Source: Methylobacterium indicum (GTDB lineage Bacteria > Pseudomonadota > Alphaproteobacteria > Rhizobiales > Beijerinckiaceae). Taken from it: a stretch of DNA of 42,421 nucleotides. Made by a program: the position numbers and the translations under genes. The notes below the pieces were generated by a model. It had not been told where the DNA came from and did no database searches. It saw nothing but the letters and a program-made list of their open reading frames with translations. The stretch spans positions 1 through 42,421 of the forward strand of contig NZ_JTHF01000105.1 of the NCBI RefSeq assembly GCF_001043895.1, in the 5' to 3' direction. Of the stretch, positions 32,688-41,574 are shown piece after piece (within the stretch, counting starts at the first letter, position 1; the number at the start of each line of letters is the position of its first letter).

Positions 32688-33685
32688 TCCTCGGCCGCGA
32701 GCGGCTCGACGCCGCGCCGGTGGCGTGCGCCGGCCTCCTCGTCATCGGCGATCCTCACGTCTCGTCGCGCCGGCCCGGGAGGCGGAAGGATCCCGACTGG
32801 CCGGCGCCGGTCCTGAACAAGCTCGAGCACTGCATCGCGCTGGCCAATGCCCGCGACCTCGCACCCGTGCTCCTCGGCGACCTGTTCGAGCGGCCCGTGG
32901 AGCCGGACGAGAGCCTGAAGTCGCGCCTGATCCGGATCCTCAAAGGCTTCCGGCACCGGCCGCTCGCCAATGTCGGCAACCACGACATCCGCCACACCCG
33001 CCTCTCCGACGGCGACAGCCTGGCGATGCTGGCGGTGAGCGACGTCCTCGACGCCGTCCCCGAATCCGGCCCGGCGGCGCTCTACGCGGTGGCGGGGCGC
33101 CGCCTCGGCCTCGGCGCCACGCCCTTCGGTCAGGCGATCCCCCCGGACGTGCGCGGGCTGATCCCGCAGGCCGATGCCGTCGTCTGGCTCACACACCACG
33201 ACCTCGCCTTCGGGGCGGGTTATCCGGGCGCAAAGCCGCCGGAGGCGATCCACGGCTGCGCGCTCGCCATCAACGGCCACGTCCACAAGCGCCATGCGCC
33301 GGTACAGGTCGGCGAGACGCGCTGGTTCAACCCGGGCAACATCACCCGCGGCTCGGTCGACCTGATCGCCCACATCCCCGCGGTCTTCGTACTCGCGGGC
33401 GACCTCGCGCTCACGGAGGAGCGCCTGCCCTACGTCGCCGACGTCTTCGACCTCACCGGCCGGCAGGTCGCCGCCGATGCCTCGCCCGAGGCGATCGGCC
33501 GGATCGAGAGCGCCTTCGTGTCGCTGCTGCAGGCCGAGACCGCCACCGACCTCGCCCGCAGCGACGACGGCGCCCTGATCCGCGAGGAGATCGAGGCGAA
33601 ATTCTTGCGCGACGCGACCCCGGAGCCGGTCCGGGCGGCGATCCGCTCGCTCGTCGAGGCGGCGGTGGCGCGGCGCGGGACCTGA
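32684..33685 (+). CDS. SbcD/Mre11-like metallophosphoesterase
   Basis: 333 residues, ATG in the ATGA overlap. All phosphoesterase motifs: GDPH (D23, H25), LLGDLFER (D66), GNHD (98-101), LTHHDL (H171/H172), INGHVHKRH (198-201). The C-terminal third (about 230-333) is not the usual Mre11 capping region and seems specific. Translational coupling to the permuted Rad50-like ATPase strongly suggests one complex, as with SbcCD and Mre11-Rad50. Controlled with it by SOS box 2. Converges with the next gene. Confidence 0.9.
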   Translation: MILGRERLDAAPVACAGLLVIGDPHVSSRRPGRRKDPDWPAPVLNKLEHCIALANARDLAPVLLGDLFERPVEPDESLKSRLIRILKGFRHRPLANVGNHDIRHTRLSDGDSLAMLAVSDVLDAVPESGPAALYAVAGRRLGLGATPFGQAIPPDVRGLIPQADAVVWLTHHDLAFGAGYPGAKPPEAIHGCALAINGHVHKRHAPVQVGETRWFNPGNITRGSVDLIAHIPAVFVLAGDLALTEERLPYVADVFDLTGRQVAADASPEAIGRIESAFVSLLQAETATDLARSDDGALIREEIEAKFLRDATPEPVRAAIRSLVEAAVARRGT

Positions 33686-33697
33686 CGCCCCGCGCCC

Positions 33698-34465
33698 TCA
33701 CGCTCGGTCCTCAGCGTGCCGTGCCCGTTCCCCGCCAGGGCTCGGCGAAATCGAGAGGTTCACCGGCGCCGGGCTGATGCGGGCGCGGGCGGCCTCCCCG
33801 TCCTCGGGCGAGGCCTCCCGCAGCGCGAACCCGCCGGCCCAGGCCTCGCCGCTGCCGCGGAGATAGAAGCCGAAATGCAGGCTCTCCGCCGTCTCCGGCA
33901 CGTCGAGCACGATGCGGCGGCCGGTCCAGCCCCGCGTGCCCGTCAGTGGCCCGTCGACCGAGCGCTCCTCCATGTTGTCGAAGGCGACGCTCCGCCCGGT
34001 CGCGGCGTCGGCCCGCAGCCACAGGGTCGCGGCGCCGACGACGTCGCGGCTCCGCAATTCGGCGCTCAGGCAGACCCGCTTTCCGCGATAGGGCGCGGCC
34101 GCGATGCTCTGCATCAGCGTGGCGAAACCCTTCTCCATCGCCGCGTAGGTCGGGTCGTCCTCGGCGTAGCGGCAGCGGATCAGCGCCGCGCGACCGCCGC
34201 CATGGGACGTGGCGGGATCGATGCCCGCCTCGTAGAGGTGCGGCTTCGAGCCGGAGACGATCCAGCCGGCGGGCCGCTCCAGGGGCACGGCCGGTGCCGG
34301 TTCGGGCGAGGTCGCCAGGCGGGCGGATAGCACGTTCCAGTTGTCGAGGCCGAAGAGGCGCGCGACGATCTCGAGGCATTCGCCGTGCGAAAGAGCCGTG
34401 CCCCGCCGCCCGAGTTCCTCGCGAAGGCTCTTGGCCATCGCCTTGGCGTGGTGATAGGTGCGCAT
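33698..34465 (-). CDS. glyoxalase-superfamily-type N-terminal domain protein
   Basis: 255 residues. The first ~52 (MRTYHHAKAMAKSLREELGRRGTALSHGECLEIVARLFGLDNWNVLSARLA) are the short helical domain often attached to Methylobacterium glyoxalase-like proteins. The rest (GWIVSGSKPHLYEAGID, KGFATLMQSIAAAPYRGKRVCLSAELRS, LWLRADAATGRSVAFDNMEERSV, LDVPETAESLHFGFYLRGSGEAWAGGFAL) is a beta-sandwich domain that I know from AraC-type regulators and hydrolases, function unknown. Only one GAAC half-site lies near its start, so it may sit in the SOS block without LexA control. Confidence 0.72.
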   Translation of the reverse strand: MRTYHHAKAMAKSLREELGRRGTALSHGECLEIVARLFGLDNWNVLSARLATSPEPAPAVPLERPAGWIVSGSKPHLYEAGIDPATSHGGGRAALIRCRYAEDDPTYAAMEKGFATLMQSIAAAPYRGKRVCLSAELRSRDVVGAATLWLRADAATGRSVAFDNMEERSVDGPLTGTRGWTGRRIVLDVPETAESLHFGFYLRGSGEAWAGGFALREASPEDGEAARARISPAPVNLSISPSPGGERARHAEDRA

Positions 34466-34657
34466 GATCCCATCCCTGCTCGCGGGCGAACCAAGGGGAT
34501 CAGTGCCTGCCTTGCTGACCGGCTCGCCCGACGGACGGGGAAGGACGGAAGCGCCTCGCGGGATGCATTCACCGAACCCCGGACGGGGCGCAGGCGGCAG
34601 GCTGCATCGGCCTTGCGGGCGATCAGACCGCGAACCGGCCCCAACGTCAAGCCAGCC

Positions 34658-35338
34658 TCAGAACCCGAACGGATCCGGGTAGGGCAGCGGGCGGCGGCGC
34701 ACGGCGGTCTCGGGCAGGATCGGACGGCCGATATCGACCGCCACCAGGCCCTCGACCGCGAGCGCCAGCACCGCCGCCACGCCGTCCTGGGCGTTGATCG
34801 CCATGCCGGCACAATCGACCAGGCGGCCGGTGCCGCATTCGTCGAGGTGGTGCAGGATCCGCACCCGGTCGCCGGCCGAGACGTAGGTGCGGCGGCACGC
34901 CATGATCAGCCGCACCGTCGAGATCCGGGGCTCCGCCCGCAGCGAGGCCGCGCTCTCGATGATGAAGCGCCGCCCGTCCTCGGCCACAACCGGCTCGCCC
35001 GCCACGTAGGCGGTGCGGAAGGGATGGCGGCTCAGATCGGCCTCCGCCACCACGTCGACGAGAAGGCCCGGCTCGTCGGTGCGGACCTGCTCGAAATCGG
35101 CAGCGTGCTCGATCACCGCGTCGCCCAGCGGCAGGCGGATCGGCGCCGGCGCCGCCTTCAGCCGCTCCACCCCCGGATCGAGGGCCGCGATGGCGAGAAA
35201 ATCCGCGATCAGGGCCTGGCGCGGCACCGCGGCGACGAGGGGAGCGCCGCGCCTGGGCGAGGGGCTGCGCACGGCACTGCGGCGCTGGCCCGGCCGCTCC
35301 AGCAGGGCCGACGAATCGAGGAGGGCGGGCGTGCTCAT
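34658..35338 (-). CDS. SOS-box-controlled hypothetical protein (226 aa)
   Basis: 226 residues from MSTPALLDSSALLERPGQRRS. Residues 10-35 are basic and flexible. The core has RLPLGDAVIEHAADFEQVRTDEPGLLVDVVAEADL, YVAGEPVVAEDGRRFIIE, STVRLIMACRRTYVSAGDRVRILHHLDE, GMAINAQDGVAAVLALAVEGLVAVDIGRPIL. This alternation of strands recalls PD-(D/E)XK or TnsA-like folds, but no catalytic motif is clear and I do not assign it. GGAG is 7 bases before the ATG and LexA box 3 is 72 bases upstream. Confidence 0.75.
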   Translation of the reverse strand: MSTPALLDSSALLERPGQRRSAVRSPSPRRGAPLVAAVPRQALIADFLAIAALDPGVERLKAAPAPIRLPLGDAVIEHAADFEQVRTDEPGLLVDVVAEADLSRHPFRTAYVAGEPVVAEDGRRFIIESAASLRAEPRISTVRLIMACRRTYVSAGDRVRILHHLDECGTGRLVDCAGMAINAQDGVAAVLALAVEGLVAVDIGRPILPETAVRRRPLPYPDPFGF

Positions 35339-35409
35339 GCGGCGCTCCGGAGAGGAGGGGCGTGGGGCGTCACACGAACCGATACAGTCGAGGTGACGTT
35401 CCATGATAG

Positions 35410-35424
35410 GAACATTTAGCGAAC
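35410..35424. promoter_or_regulatory. LexA (SOS) box 3
   Basis: GAACATTTAGCGAAC, a perfect GAAC-N7-GAAC site, 72 bases upstream of the 226-aa gene (− strand). The spacer starts ATT as in boxes 1 and 2. Confidence 0.85.
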
Positions 35425-35617
35425 ACAATCGGGTTCGGCAACGCGGCCAAATTCTCATATGCCGAGGAACGCTGCGATGTAGGATCGACGATCTTGCGGC
35501 AGCTTGGCGTCGGGACGATATCGCGCCGGCACTGCGACGAAAAATCCGTCGTTGCCCCGGCATCCTCTGCCGGCAAGCTCGCGAAATCGCTCGCGCATCG
35601 CGGGTCGGCATGCTAGA

Positions 35618-35632
35618 GAACAAAGACGGAAC
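35618..35632. promoter_or_regulatory. LexA (SOS) box 4
   Basis: GAACAAAGACGGAAC, perfect GAAC-N7-GAAC, 52 bases upstream of the annealing-protein-like gene (+ strand). Confidence 0.85.
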
Positions 35633-35683
35633 GAGTTGTCCGGCCCGCCCGGAGCCCGCCGTCAGCAGGTGAGATCGATCGAG

Positions 35684-36424
35684 ATGAGCGCAACCACCGA
35701 CAAGCAGATCGCCGACATCCTCGCCACCTACGGCGAGCCGCTCGCCGGCAACGTCTGGCGCGTGCAGGGCACCGCCGTGATCTACCACAAGGCCCTGGAA
35801 CGGATCGCCGTGCAGGCCCGCATCCGCTTCGACGCGCCGGTGATCGTGCGGGCGGAGCGTGACGAGGCGGTGATCCTGGTGACCGGCCACATGCCGGGCC
35901 CGAACGGCGACCGCACCGAATGGTCGATCGGCGAGGCGCTGATCGGCGTGAATTACCGCGTCTCGGGCCGCCAGGCGGCCTACGTCTTCGCCATGGCGGA
36001 GAAGCGGGCGAAGGACCGGGTGATCCTCAAGCTCGCCGGCCTGCACGGCCTGCTCTACTCGGAGGACGAGGCCGACGAGTTCAAGGCGAGCCGTCCCGAT
36101 CTCGTGGCCGCCAACGCCCCGGCGCGCCGGGCCGAGCCGGCGCCGGAGGGGGACCGCAAGGCGGAGGTCGCGAACGACGCCGAGCTGCCGCAGGCCGAAA
36201 TGAACGGCGGTGCGAGCGAGGCCGACCTGACGGCGCGCATCGACGAGGCGCAGTCGATCAACGCGGTCACCGACCTGATGCTGGCGCCCGAGACCCAGGC
36301 CGCGCTGGCGGCGATGGCGCCGGGCCTGCGCGACGAGGTGCGCGAGCACGCCAAGGCCCGGCTCGTCGCTCTCGGCTGGCCGGCCCGCAACACGGCCAAG
36401 TCCCGGAAGGCCGCGGTGGCGTGA
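35684..36424 (+). CDS. phage-type single-strand annealing (ERF/Rad52-like) protein candidate
   Basis: 246 residues from MSATTDKQIADILATYG. The core (about 20-130: WRVQGTAVIYHKALERIAVQARIRFD, VIVRAERDEAVILVTGHM, EWSIGEALIGVNYRVSGRQAAYVFAMAEKRAKDRVILKLAGLHGLLYSEDEADEF) resembles phage proteins in which AMAEKRAKDRVxLKL follows a beta-sheet, as in Rad52/Erf-like annealing proteins. This is from memory of sequence patterns and needs a profile search. A Pro/Glu-rich linker and a helical C-terminal module (DEAQSINAVTDLML... REHAKARLVALGW) follow. SOS box 4 is just upstream. Confidence 0.6.
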   Translation: MSATTDKQIADILATYGEPLAGNVWRVQGTAVIYHKALERIAVQARIRFDAPVIVRAERDEAVILVTGHMPGPNGDRTEWSIGEALIGVNYRVSGRQAAYVFAMAEKRAKDRVILKLAGLHGLLYSEDEADEFKASRPDLVAANAPARRAEPAPEGDRKAEVANDAELPQAEMNGGASEADLTARIDEAQSINAVTDLMLAPETQAALAAMAPGLRDEVREHAKARLVALGWPARNTAKSRKAAVA

Positions 36425-36479
36425 TCCGCCCGGCCGCGCGGACGGCGCGGGAGCGAGAGACGCCCGGTGCGCTCCGCCC

Positions 36480-37361
<882 letters not shown>

Positions 37362-37457
37362 CACACCCTGCCTTCCCGCCACGCGGTCCAGACCGTTCAT
37401 ATCATCGCGCCTTCGCAGATGCGAAGGGTTCCAGGGGAGCCCGGAGGGGTCTCGATG

Positions 37458-37491
37458 CCGCCCCTCGCACGGTTACGTGCGCGAGGGGCGG
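37458..37491 (-). terminator. terminator hairpin after etfA
   Basis: Stem ccgcccctcgc/gcgaggggcgg (37458-37468, 37481-37491) just past the etfA stop on the − strand; no clear T tract. Confidence 0.6.
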
Positions 37492-37497
37492 TCTGCC

Positions 37498-38448
37498 TCA
37501 GCCCTTGGCCTTGGCGATTTCCTGCTGCAGGTCCGGCACGACGCTGAACAGGTCGCCGACGAGGCCGTAATCGGCGACCTGGAAGATCGGCGCCTCCTCG
37601 TCCTTGTTGATGGCGACGATGACCTTCGAGTCCTTCATGCCGGCGAGGTGCTGGATCGCCCCCGAGATGCCGACCGCGACGTAGAGGTCCGGCGCCACGA
37701 CCTTGCCGGTCTGGCCGACCTGCCAGTCGTTCGGGGCGTAGCCCGCATCGACCGCCGCGCGCGAGGCACCGACCGCAGCGCCGAGCGAGTCGGCGAGCGG
37801 CTCGATCAGCTCCTTGAACTTGTCGGCCGAGCCGAGCGAGCGGCCGCCCGACACGATGATGCGGGCGCCGGCGAGCTCCGGGCGGTCGGACTTGGCGATC
37901 TCCTCGCCCTTGAACGACGACTTCGCGGCGGGCGCCGACGCGGCCGACACCGCCTCGACCGGGGCGGCGGACCCGCCCTCGGCCGTCGCCTGGAAGGCGG
38001 CGGTGCGCACCGTGATCACCCGCTTGGCGTCGGTCGCCTGCACGGTCTGGATCGCGTTGCCGGCGTAGATCGGCCGCTCGAAGGTGTCGGGACCGACCAC
38101 CTTGATGATGTCGGAGACCTGCGCCACGTCGAGGAGGGCGGCGACGCGCGGCAGCACGTTCTTGCCCTCGGTCGAGGCGGCGGCGATCACGGTGTCGTAG
38201 GAGGCGGCAAGCTCGGCGACGAGCGACGCCGTCGGCTCGGCGAGGAGGTGGTCGAAGGCGGCGTCCGCGGCCACCAGAACCTTCTCGATCCCGTCGAGCT
38301 TGGCGGCGGCCTCGGCCGCGCCTTGCGCATCGGCGCCGACCACGAGGGCGTGGACCGGGGCGCCGAGCTGCTTGGCCGCCGTCAGGGCCTTGGTGCTGGC
38401 GTCCTTCACGGCGCCGCCGGCATGCTCGACCAGCAGGAGGGTGGTCAT
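37498..38448 (-). CDS. etfA: electron transfer flavoprotein alpha subunit
   Basis: 316 residues: [25 protein letters not shown] at the start. The FAD-binding C-terminal domain has [107 protein letters not shown], all the family blocks. It is the FAD-bearing half of the flavoprotein that carries electrons from acyl-CoA and other dehydrogenases to the ubiquinone oxidoreductase. 43 bases after etfB. Confidence 0.96.
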   Translation of the reverse strand: MTTLLLVEHAGGAVKDASTKALTAAKQLGAPVHALVVGADAQGAAEAAAKLDGIEKVLVAADAAFDHLLAEPTASLVAELAASYDTVIAAASTEGKNVLPRVAALLDVAQVSDIIKVVGPDTFERPIYAGNAIQTVQATDAKRVITVRTAAFQATAEGGSAAPVEAVSAASAPAAKSSFKGEEIAKSDRPELAGARIIVSGGRSLGSADKFKELIEPLADSLGAAVGASRAAVDAGYAPNDWQVGQTGKVVAPDLYVAVGISGAIQHLAGMKDSKVIVAINKDEEAPIFQVADYGLVGDLFSVVPDLQQEIAKAKG

Positions 38449-38491
38449 GGCGTGTCGTTCCTTCCTTTCCAGGGATGCCGATGCGCCCTCG

Positions 38492-39241
38492 TCAGAGGAC
38501 GCCGGCCTCGACCTTCAGCTTGTTGACGAGCTCGGCGGCGCTGGCGACCTTGACGCCGGCCTTCCGGCCGCCCGGCTCGACGGTCTTGAGCACCTTGAGC
38601 CGCGGGCTCACGTCGACGCCGAGCGCCTCCGGCTCCACGGTGTCGAGGGGCTTCTTCTTCGCCTTCATGATGTTGGGCAGCGACGCGTAGCGCGGCTCGT
38701 TGAGGCGCAGGTCCGTCGTGACGATCGCCGGCAGCGTCAGGTTCAGGGTCTGCAGGCCGCCGTCGATCTCGCGGGTCACGTCGAGATGGCCGTCCGCCAC
38801 CTCGAGCTTGAACGCGAAGGTGCCCTGCGGCCAGCCGAGCAGCGCGGCGAGCATCTGGCCGGTCTGGTTCGAATCGTCGTCGATCGCCTGCTTGCCGAGG
38901 ATGACGAGATCCGGGCTCTCCTTCTCGACCAGCGCCTTGAGGAGCTTGGCAACGGCGAGCGGCTCGACGGCGGCGTCGGTCTTGACCAGGATGCCGCGGT
39001 CGGCGCCCATGGCGAGCGCGGTGCGAATCGTCTCCTGCGCCTGCTGCGGGCCGATCGACACCACCACAATCTCCGTGGCCTTGCCCTTCTCCTTGAGGCG
39101 GATCGCCTCCTCGACGGCGATCTCGTCGAAGGGGTTCATCGACATCTTGACGTTGGCAAGCTCGACGCCGGAACCGTCCGGCTTCACCCGGATCTTCACG
39201 TTGTAGTCGACCACCCGCTTGACGGGCACCAGGACCTTCAT
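38492..39241 (-). CDS. etfB: electron transfer flavoprotein beta subunit
   Basis: 249 residues beginning [53 protein letters not shown], then [27 protein letters not shown] and [32 protein letters not shown]. This is the AMP-binding beta subunit signature. Forms the heterodimer with EtfA. Promoter expected in 39242-39473. Confidence 0.96.
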   Translation of the reverse strand: MKVLVPVKRVVDYNVKIRVKPDGSGVELANVKMSMNPFDEIAVEEAIRLKEKGKATEIVVVSIGPQQAQETIRTALAMGADRGILVKTDAAVEPLAVAKLLKALVEKESPDLVILGKQAIDDDSNQTGQMLAALLGWPQGTFAFKLEVADGHLDVTREIDGGLQTLNLTLPAIVTTDLRLNEPRYASLPNIMKAKKKPLDTVEPEALGVDVSPRLKVLKTVEPGGRKAGVKVASAAELVNKLKVEAGVL

Positions 39242-39473
39242 GATCGTCGCATCCTTCAGGACGAAGGGACGATGATGGCCGGGCCCTCCCTCGGCCGGCC
39301 AGCGATCATCCCCGATGGAGCACGGTGGCGCGGACCGTAGCGGCCGATTTTCGCAATTGTCAACGCGCGCCGGCGGGGCCCCGCCCCACCGTTAAGTGCA
39401 GCCCGCGGCACCTGCGCGGGACCCGTGCTGCCCGCGCGGGCGACCGTGCCTGTCAGCGCCCGGAGGGGGTATC

Positions 39474-40049
39474 TCAGGTGCGGGTCTTGCCCGGCACCCA
39501 CAGCACGTCGGCGGCTCCGCCGTCATTGGCGACCCGGGCGGCCACGAACAGGAAGTCCGACAGGCGGTTCAGGTACTGGATCGCCACCGGCGAGACCGTC
39601 TCGCCCGGCGTGGCGGCGAGGGCGACCGCCAGCCGCTCGGCCCGCCGGCAGACCGTGCGGGCGAGGTGCAGCGCCGCCGCCGCGGCCGATCCGCCCGGCA
39701 GCACGAAGGAGCGCAGGGGGGAGAGCCCGGCATTGAGCGCGTCGATCTCGCGCTCGACCCGCTCGACCTGGGCGGCGACGATCCGCAGCGGCTCGTAGGA
39801 CAGGGGCTCCCCGGTCTCCGGGGTGGCGAGGTCGGCACCGAGATCGAACAGGTCGTTCTGCATCCGCCCGAGCATCGCGTCGAGGTCGCCGGTGGTGTGC
39901 AGGCGGGCGAGCCCCAGGCAGGCATTGGTCTCGTCGACGGTGCCGTAGGTCTCGACCCGCAGGTCGGCCTTCGAGCGGCGCTCGCCGCTGGCGAGAGCCG
40001 TCGTGCCGGTATCGCCGGTGCGGGTATAGATGCGGTTGAGAACGACCAC
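39474..40049 (-). CDS. cob(I)yrinic acid a,c-diamide adenosyltransferase (PduO type)
   Basis: 191 residues: MVVLNRIYTRTGDTGTTALASGERRSKADLRVETYGTVDETNACLGLARL, then MQNDLFDLGADLATP, SFVLPGGSAAAAALHLARTVCRRAER and YLNRLSDFLFVAARVAN. These are the ATP-binding and cobalamin blocks of the PduO-type enzyme. It makes adenosylcobalamin, used here by ethylmalonyl-/methylmalonyl-CoA mutases. Upstream of etfB by 232 bases in the same direction, a common order in the group. Confidence 0.94.
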   Translation of the reverse strand: MVVLNRIYTRTGDTGTTALASGERRSKADLRVETYGTVDETNACLGLARLHTTGDLDAMLGRMQNDLFDLGADLATPETGEPLSYEPLRIVAAQVERVEREIDALNAGLSPLRSFVLPGGSAAAAALHLARTVCRRAERLAVALAATPGETVSPVAIQYLNRLSDFLFVAARVANDGGAADVLWVPGKTRT

Positions 40050-40185
40050 GGGCCAGGCTCCCTTCGGCGGACCTCGAGCCCGCCGTCACGAGCGTTGTTC
40101 TAGCGGCCCGCCGCCGCGGCGCCAGGGCCACCATCGTCGGGCCGGCCCGGACCCGGCTTCATCTTCGACGCCGCGCAGGGCATCG

Positions 40186-40234
40186 GGCCGTGTCGATGCT
40201 CAGACCGTGTCGGCGCTCAGACCGTGTCGGCGCT
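40186..40234. repeat. 17-bp tandem repeat at the 3' end of the PagL-like gene
   Basis: Copies at 40201-40217 and 40218-40234 (cagaccgtgtcggcgct) are identical; a degenerate copy precedes at 40186-40200 and a partial one at 40235-40241 is in the last codons of the gene. So the repeat grew from or into the stop region. Confidence 0.85.
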
Positions 40235-40824
40235 CAGAACGTGTAGGCGATCTTGCCGCCGAAATTGGTCAGGCCGCGATTCGTGACGCAGAGGCCGGCA
40301 TTCGACATGTGCTCGATCGTCGCCATGACGCTCCAGTGCTCGGTGAGCCGGAAGCCGACGGCCGCCGCCTCGCGGAACAGCGGGTTGCAGCCGAGCGCGT
40401 TGAAGGTCTTGGGCACGCCGGCCTTCGGGCCGGTATAGCCGTCGTGGAAGCCGGCGCCGAAGAAGCCCTCGACGAAGATCCGGTCGGTGATGTCGGCGGT
40501 CCAGGTCGCGCCGAGATAGGCGTAGCTGGTGCGGCCGTCGAAATTGTAGCTGCCGCCCACCGTCGGGCGCGGCACGAAGGCGGCCCAGAACCGGTCGAGC
40601 CCGGTGACCGGCTTGGCGAACAGGATCTCGCCGTTGATGTTGCTGGTGTTCTTCTCGTTGCTGCCCGGGTCCTGGGCGGAGCCGCCGATGCGGAACTCCG
40701 AGACGATGCTGAGGGGCTGGACCGGCGGCCGGTAGGACGGCACCAGGGCCGAGGGGTCGGCGGCCTGGGCGGCCGGAGCCGCCAGCACGATCGCCGCGGC
40801 AAGGCTCGGAAGGGTTACGCGCAT
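40234..40824 (-). CDS. PagL-like lipid A 3-O-deacylase / acyloxyacyl hydrolase family
   Basis: 196 residues. Signal peptide (about 1-22, MRVTLPSLAAAIVLAAPAAQA), then a beta-barrel with FDGRTSYAYLGATWTADITDRIFVEGFFGAGFHDGYTGP, the PagL-type catalytic HxSN in ATIEHMSNAGLC and a final aromatic residue (KIAYTF) as in outer membrane proteins. Such enzymes deacylate lipid A in the outer membrane. Cys pair (LGCNPLF, GLCVTN) may be a disulfide. Barrel family sure; activity likely. Confidence 0.75.
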   Translation of the reverse strand: MRVTLPSLAAAIVLAAPAAQAADPSALVPSYRPPVQPLSIVSEFRIGGSAQDPGSNEKNTSNINGEILFAKPVTGLDRFWAAFVPRPTVGGSYNFDGRTSYAYLGATWTADITDRIFVEGFFGAGFHDGYTGPKAGVPKTFNALGCNPLFREAAAVGFRLTEHWSVMATIEHMSNAGLCVTNRGLTNFGGKIAYTF

Positions 40825-40959
40825 CTGTCGAACGGTCCACCGCCCCGTGGCTGGGGCGGGATTCACCCTAGTCCTCCCGCTCCCGTCCCGTCTCGCCGCG
40901 CAATCCGCGCGCGCATGGTTTTCCACCCCGTGCGACCGGCTCGCCACAGTCGCGCTGGG

Positions 40960-41145
40960 TCAAGCGCCGCGCCACCACAGCACCCCCATGATCACCACGA
41001 TCGCGACGAGCTGGAGCACCACCCGCAGCCGCATCAGGCGCTGCGAGAGATTGGGGCTGCCGCCGCGCAGCATGTTGACGAGCCCGAGGAGCAGCACCGC
41101 GGCGACCGCGAGGCAGGCGATGAGGACGACGGTGTTGCTGGACAT
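40960..41145 (-). CDS. twin transmembrane protein
   Basis: 61 residues, two membrane helices (about 4-26 and 41-58) joined by a basic loop with RGGSPNLSQRLMRLRVVLQ. This is the HIG1-domain-like twin-TM protein found beside the adenosyltransferase/etf genes in Hyphomicrobiales; here the PagL-like gene lies between. HIG1 proteins assist respiratory complexes; a link to the etf genes is only contextual. Confidence 0.85.
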   Translation of the reverse strand: MSSNTVVLIACLAVAAVLLLGLVNMLRGGSPNLSQRLMRLRVVLQLVAIVVIMGVLWWRGA

Positions 41146-41366
41146 CGGGCGCGAACTCGTGGCGGCACGTCACCCGGGGCAGGGCGCGCGAGGGGTGCAC
41201 GGCCTGATAGGGCGGATCGGGACCGCCCGGGGAGGTGGCTCCGCGCCGCAGGGGCGAGCGCCGAGGACGGCGCGGCAGTCCGTCCGCTCGGGCGCCATCC
41301 GCGCGCCCGGGCCATGCTCGACCGATCGTCCCACCCGCATCATTGTCGACCTGTCCCAAAGTCATC

Positions 41367-41380
41367 GCCACAATTGTGGC
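41367..41380. promoter_or_regulatory. 14-bp perfect palindrome
   Basis: GCCACAATTGTGGC, a perfect inverted repeat about 195 bases before the porin start in an AT-rich stretch; a likely site for a dimeric regulator. Which one is not known. Confidence 0.55.
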
Positions 41381-41479
41381 AGCGCATATACCTCTGATTC
41401 AGCTTTGACTGCAGGCTCCAGTGTTGCGCAAATGCGATAGCCTTGAACAGCCCACCATGATTGTGTGGGGCCGCCGGGC

Positions 41480-41494
41480 TGCTGCGATGCAGCA
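41480..41494. promoter_or_regulatory. CTGC-N3-GCAG inverted repeat (PhaR-type match)
   Basis: TGCTGC-GAT-GCAGCA, perfect and exactly the Rhodobacter PhaR motif CTGCN3GCAG, about 80 bases before the porin start. Confidence 0.4.
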
Positions 41495-41574
41495 ATGCGT
41501 CCGCCCGGCGCGCCATCCGAACCGGGCGGCGACGGCATGATCCGGCCGGCCCGACGACCATGGGGGTTGTTCAC

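Larger units (their letters stand above)
35339..35683. other. 345-bp divergent SOS promoter region
   Basis: Holds both promoters of the divergent pair with LexA boxes 3 and 4, one close to each gene. The middle part (35440-35600) is less GC-rich than the genes and has no coding pattern on either strand; no RNA gene is seen. Confidence 0.7.
41146..41574. other. 429-bp intergenic region upstream of the porin
   Basis: The left part (41146-41330) is GC-rich and shows nothing recognisable. The right part is AT-richer, with the palindrome at 41367-41380, a CTGC-N3-GCAG site at 41482-41492, and likely the porin promoter and leader. No RNA gene seen. Confidence 0.6.

Noticed and set aside
34480..34494. 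Fifth SOS box before the glyoxalase-type gene
   Set aside because: Only the first GAAC is present; the second half reads ATCA, so it does not fit GAAC-N7-GAAC.
34658..35338. Assignment as a TnsA-like transposon endonuclease
   Set aside because: The strand order is only vaguely similar and no catalytic Glu/Asp-x-Lys motif or transposon partner is present.
38860..38880. tRNA T-loop-like ggttcgaatc
   Set aside because: It lies inside the etfB coding sequence and no cloverleaf can be built around it; no tRNA was found elsewhere.
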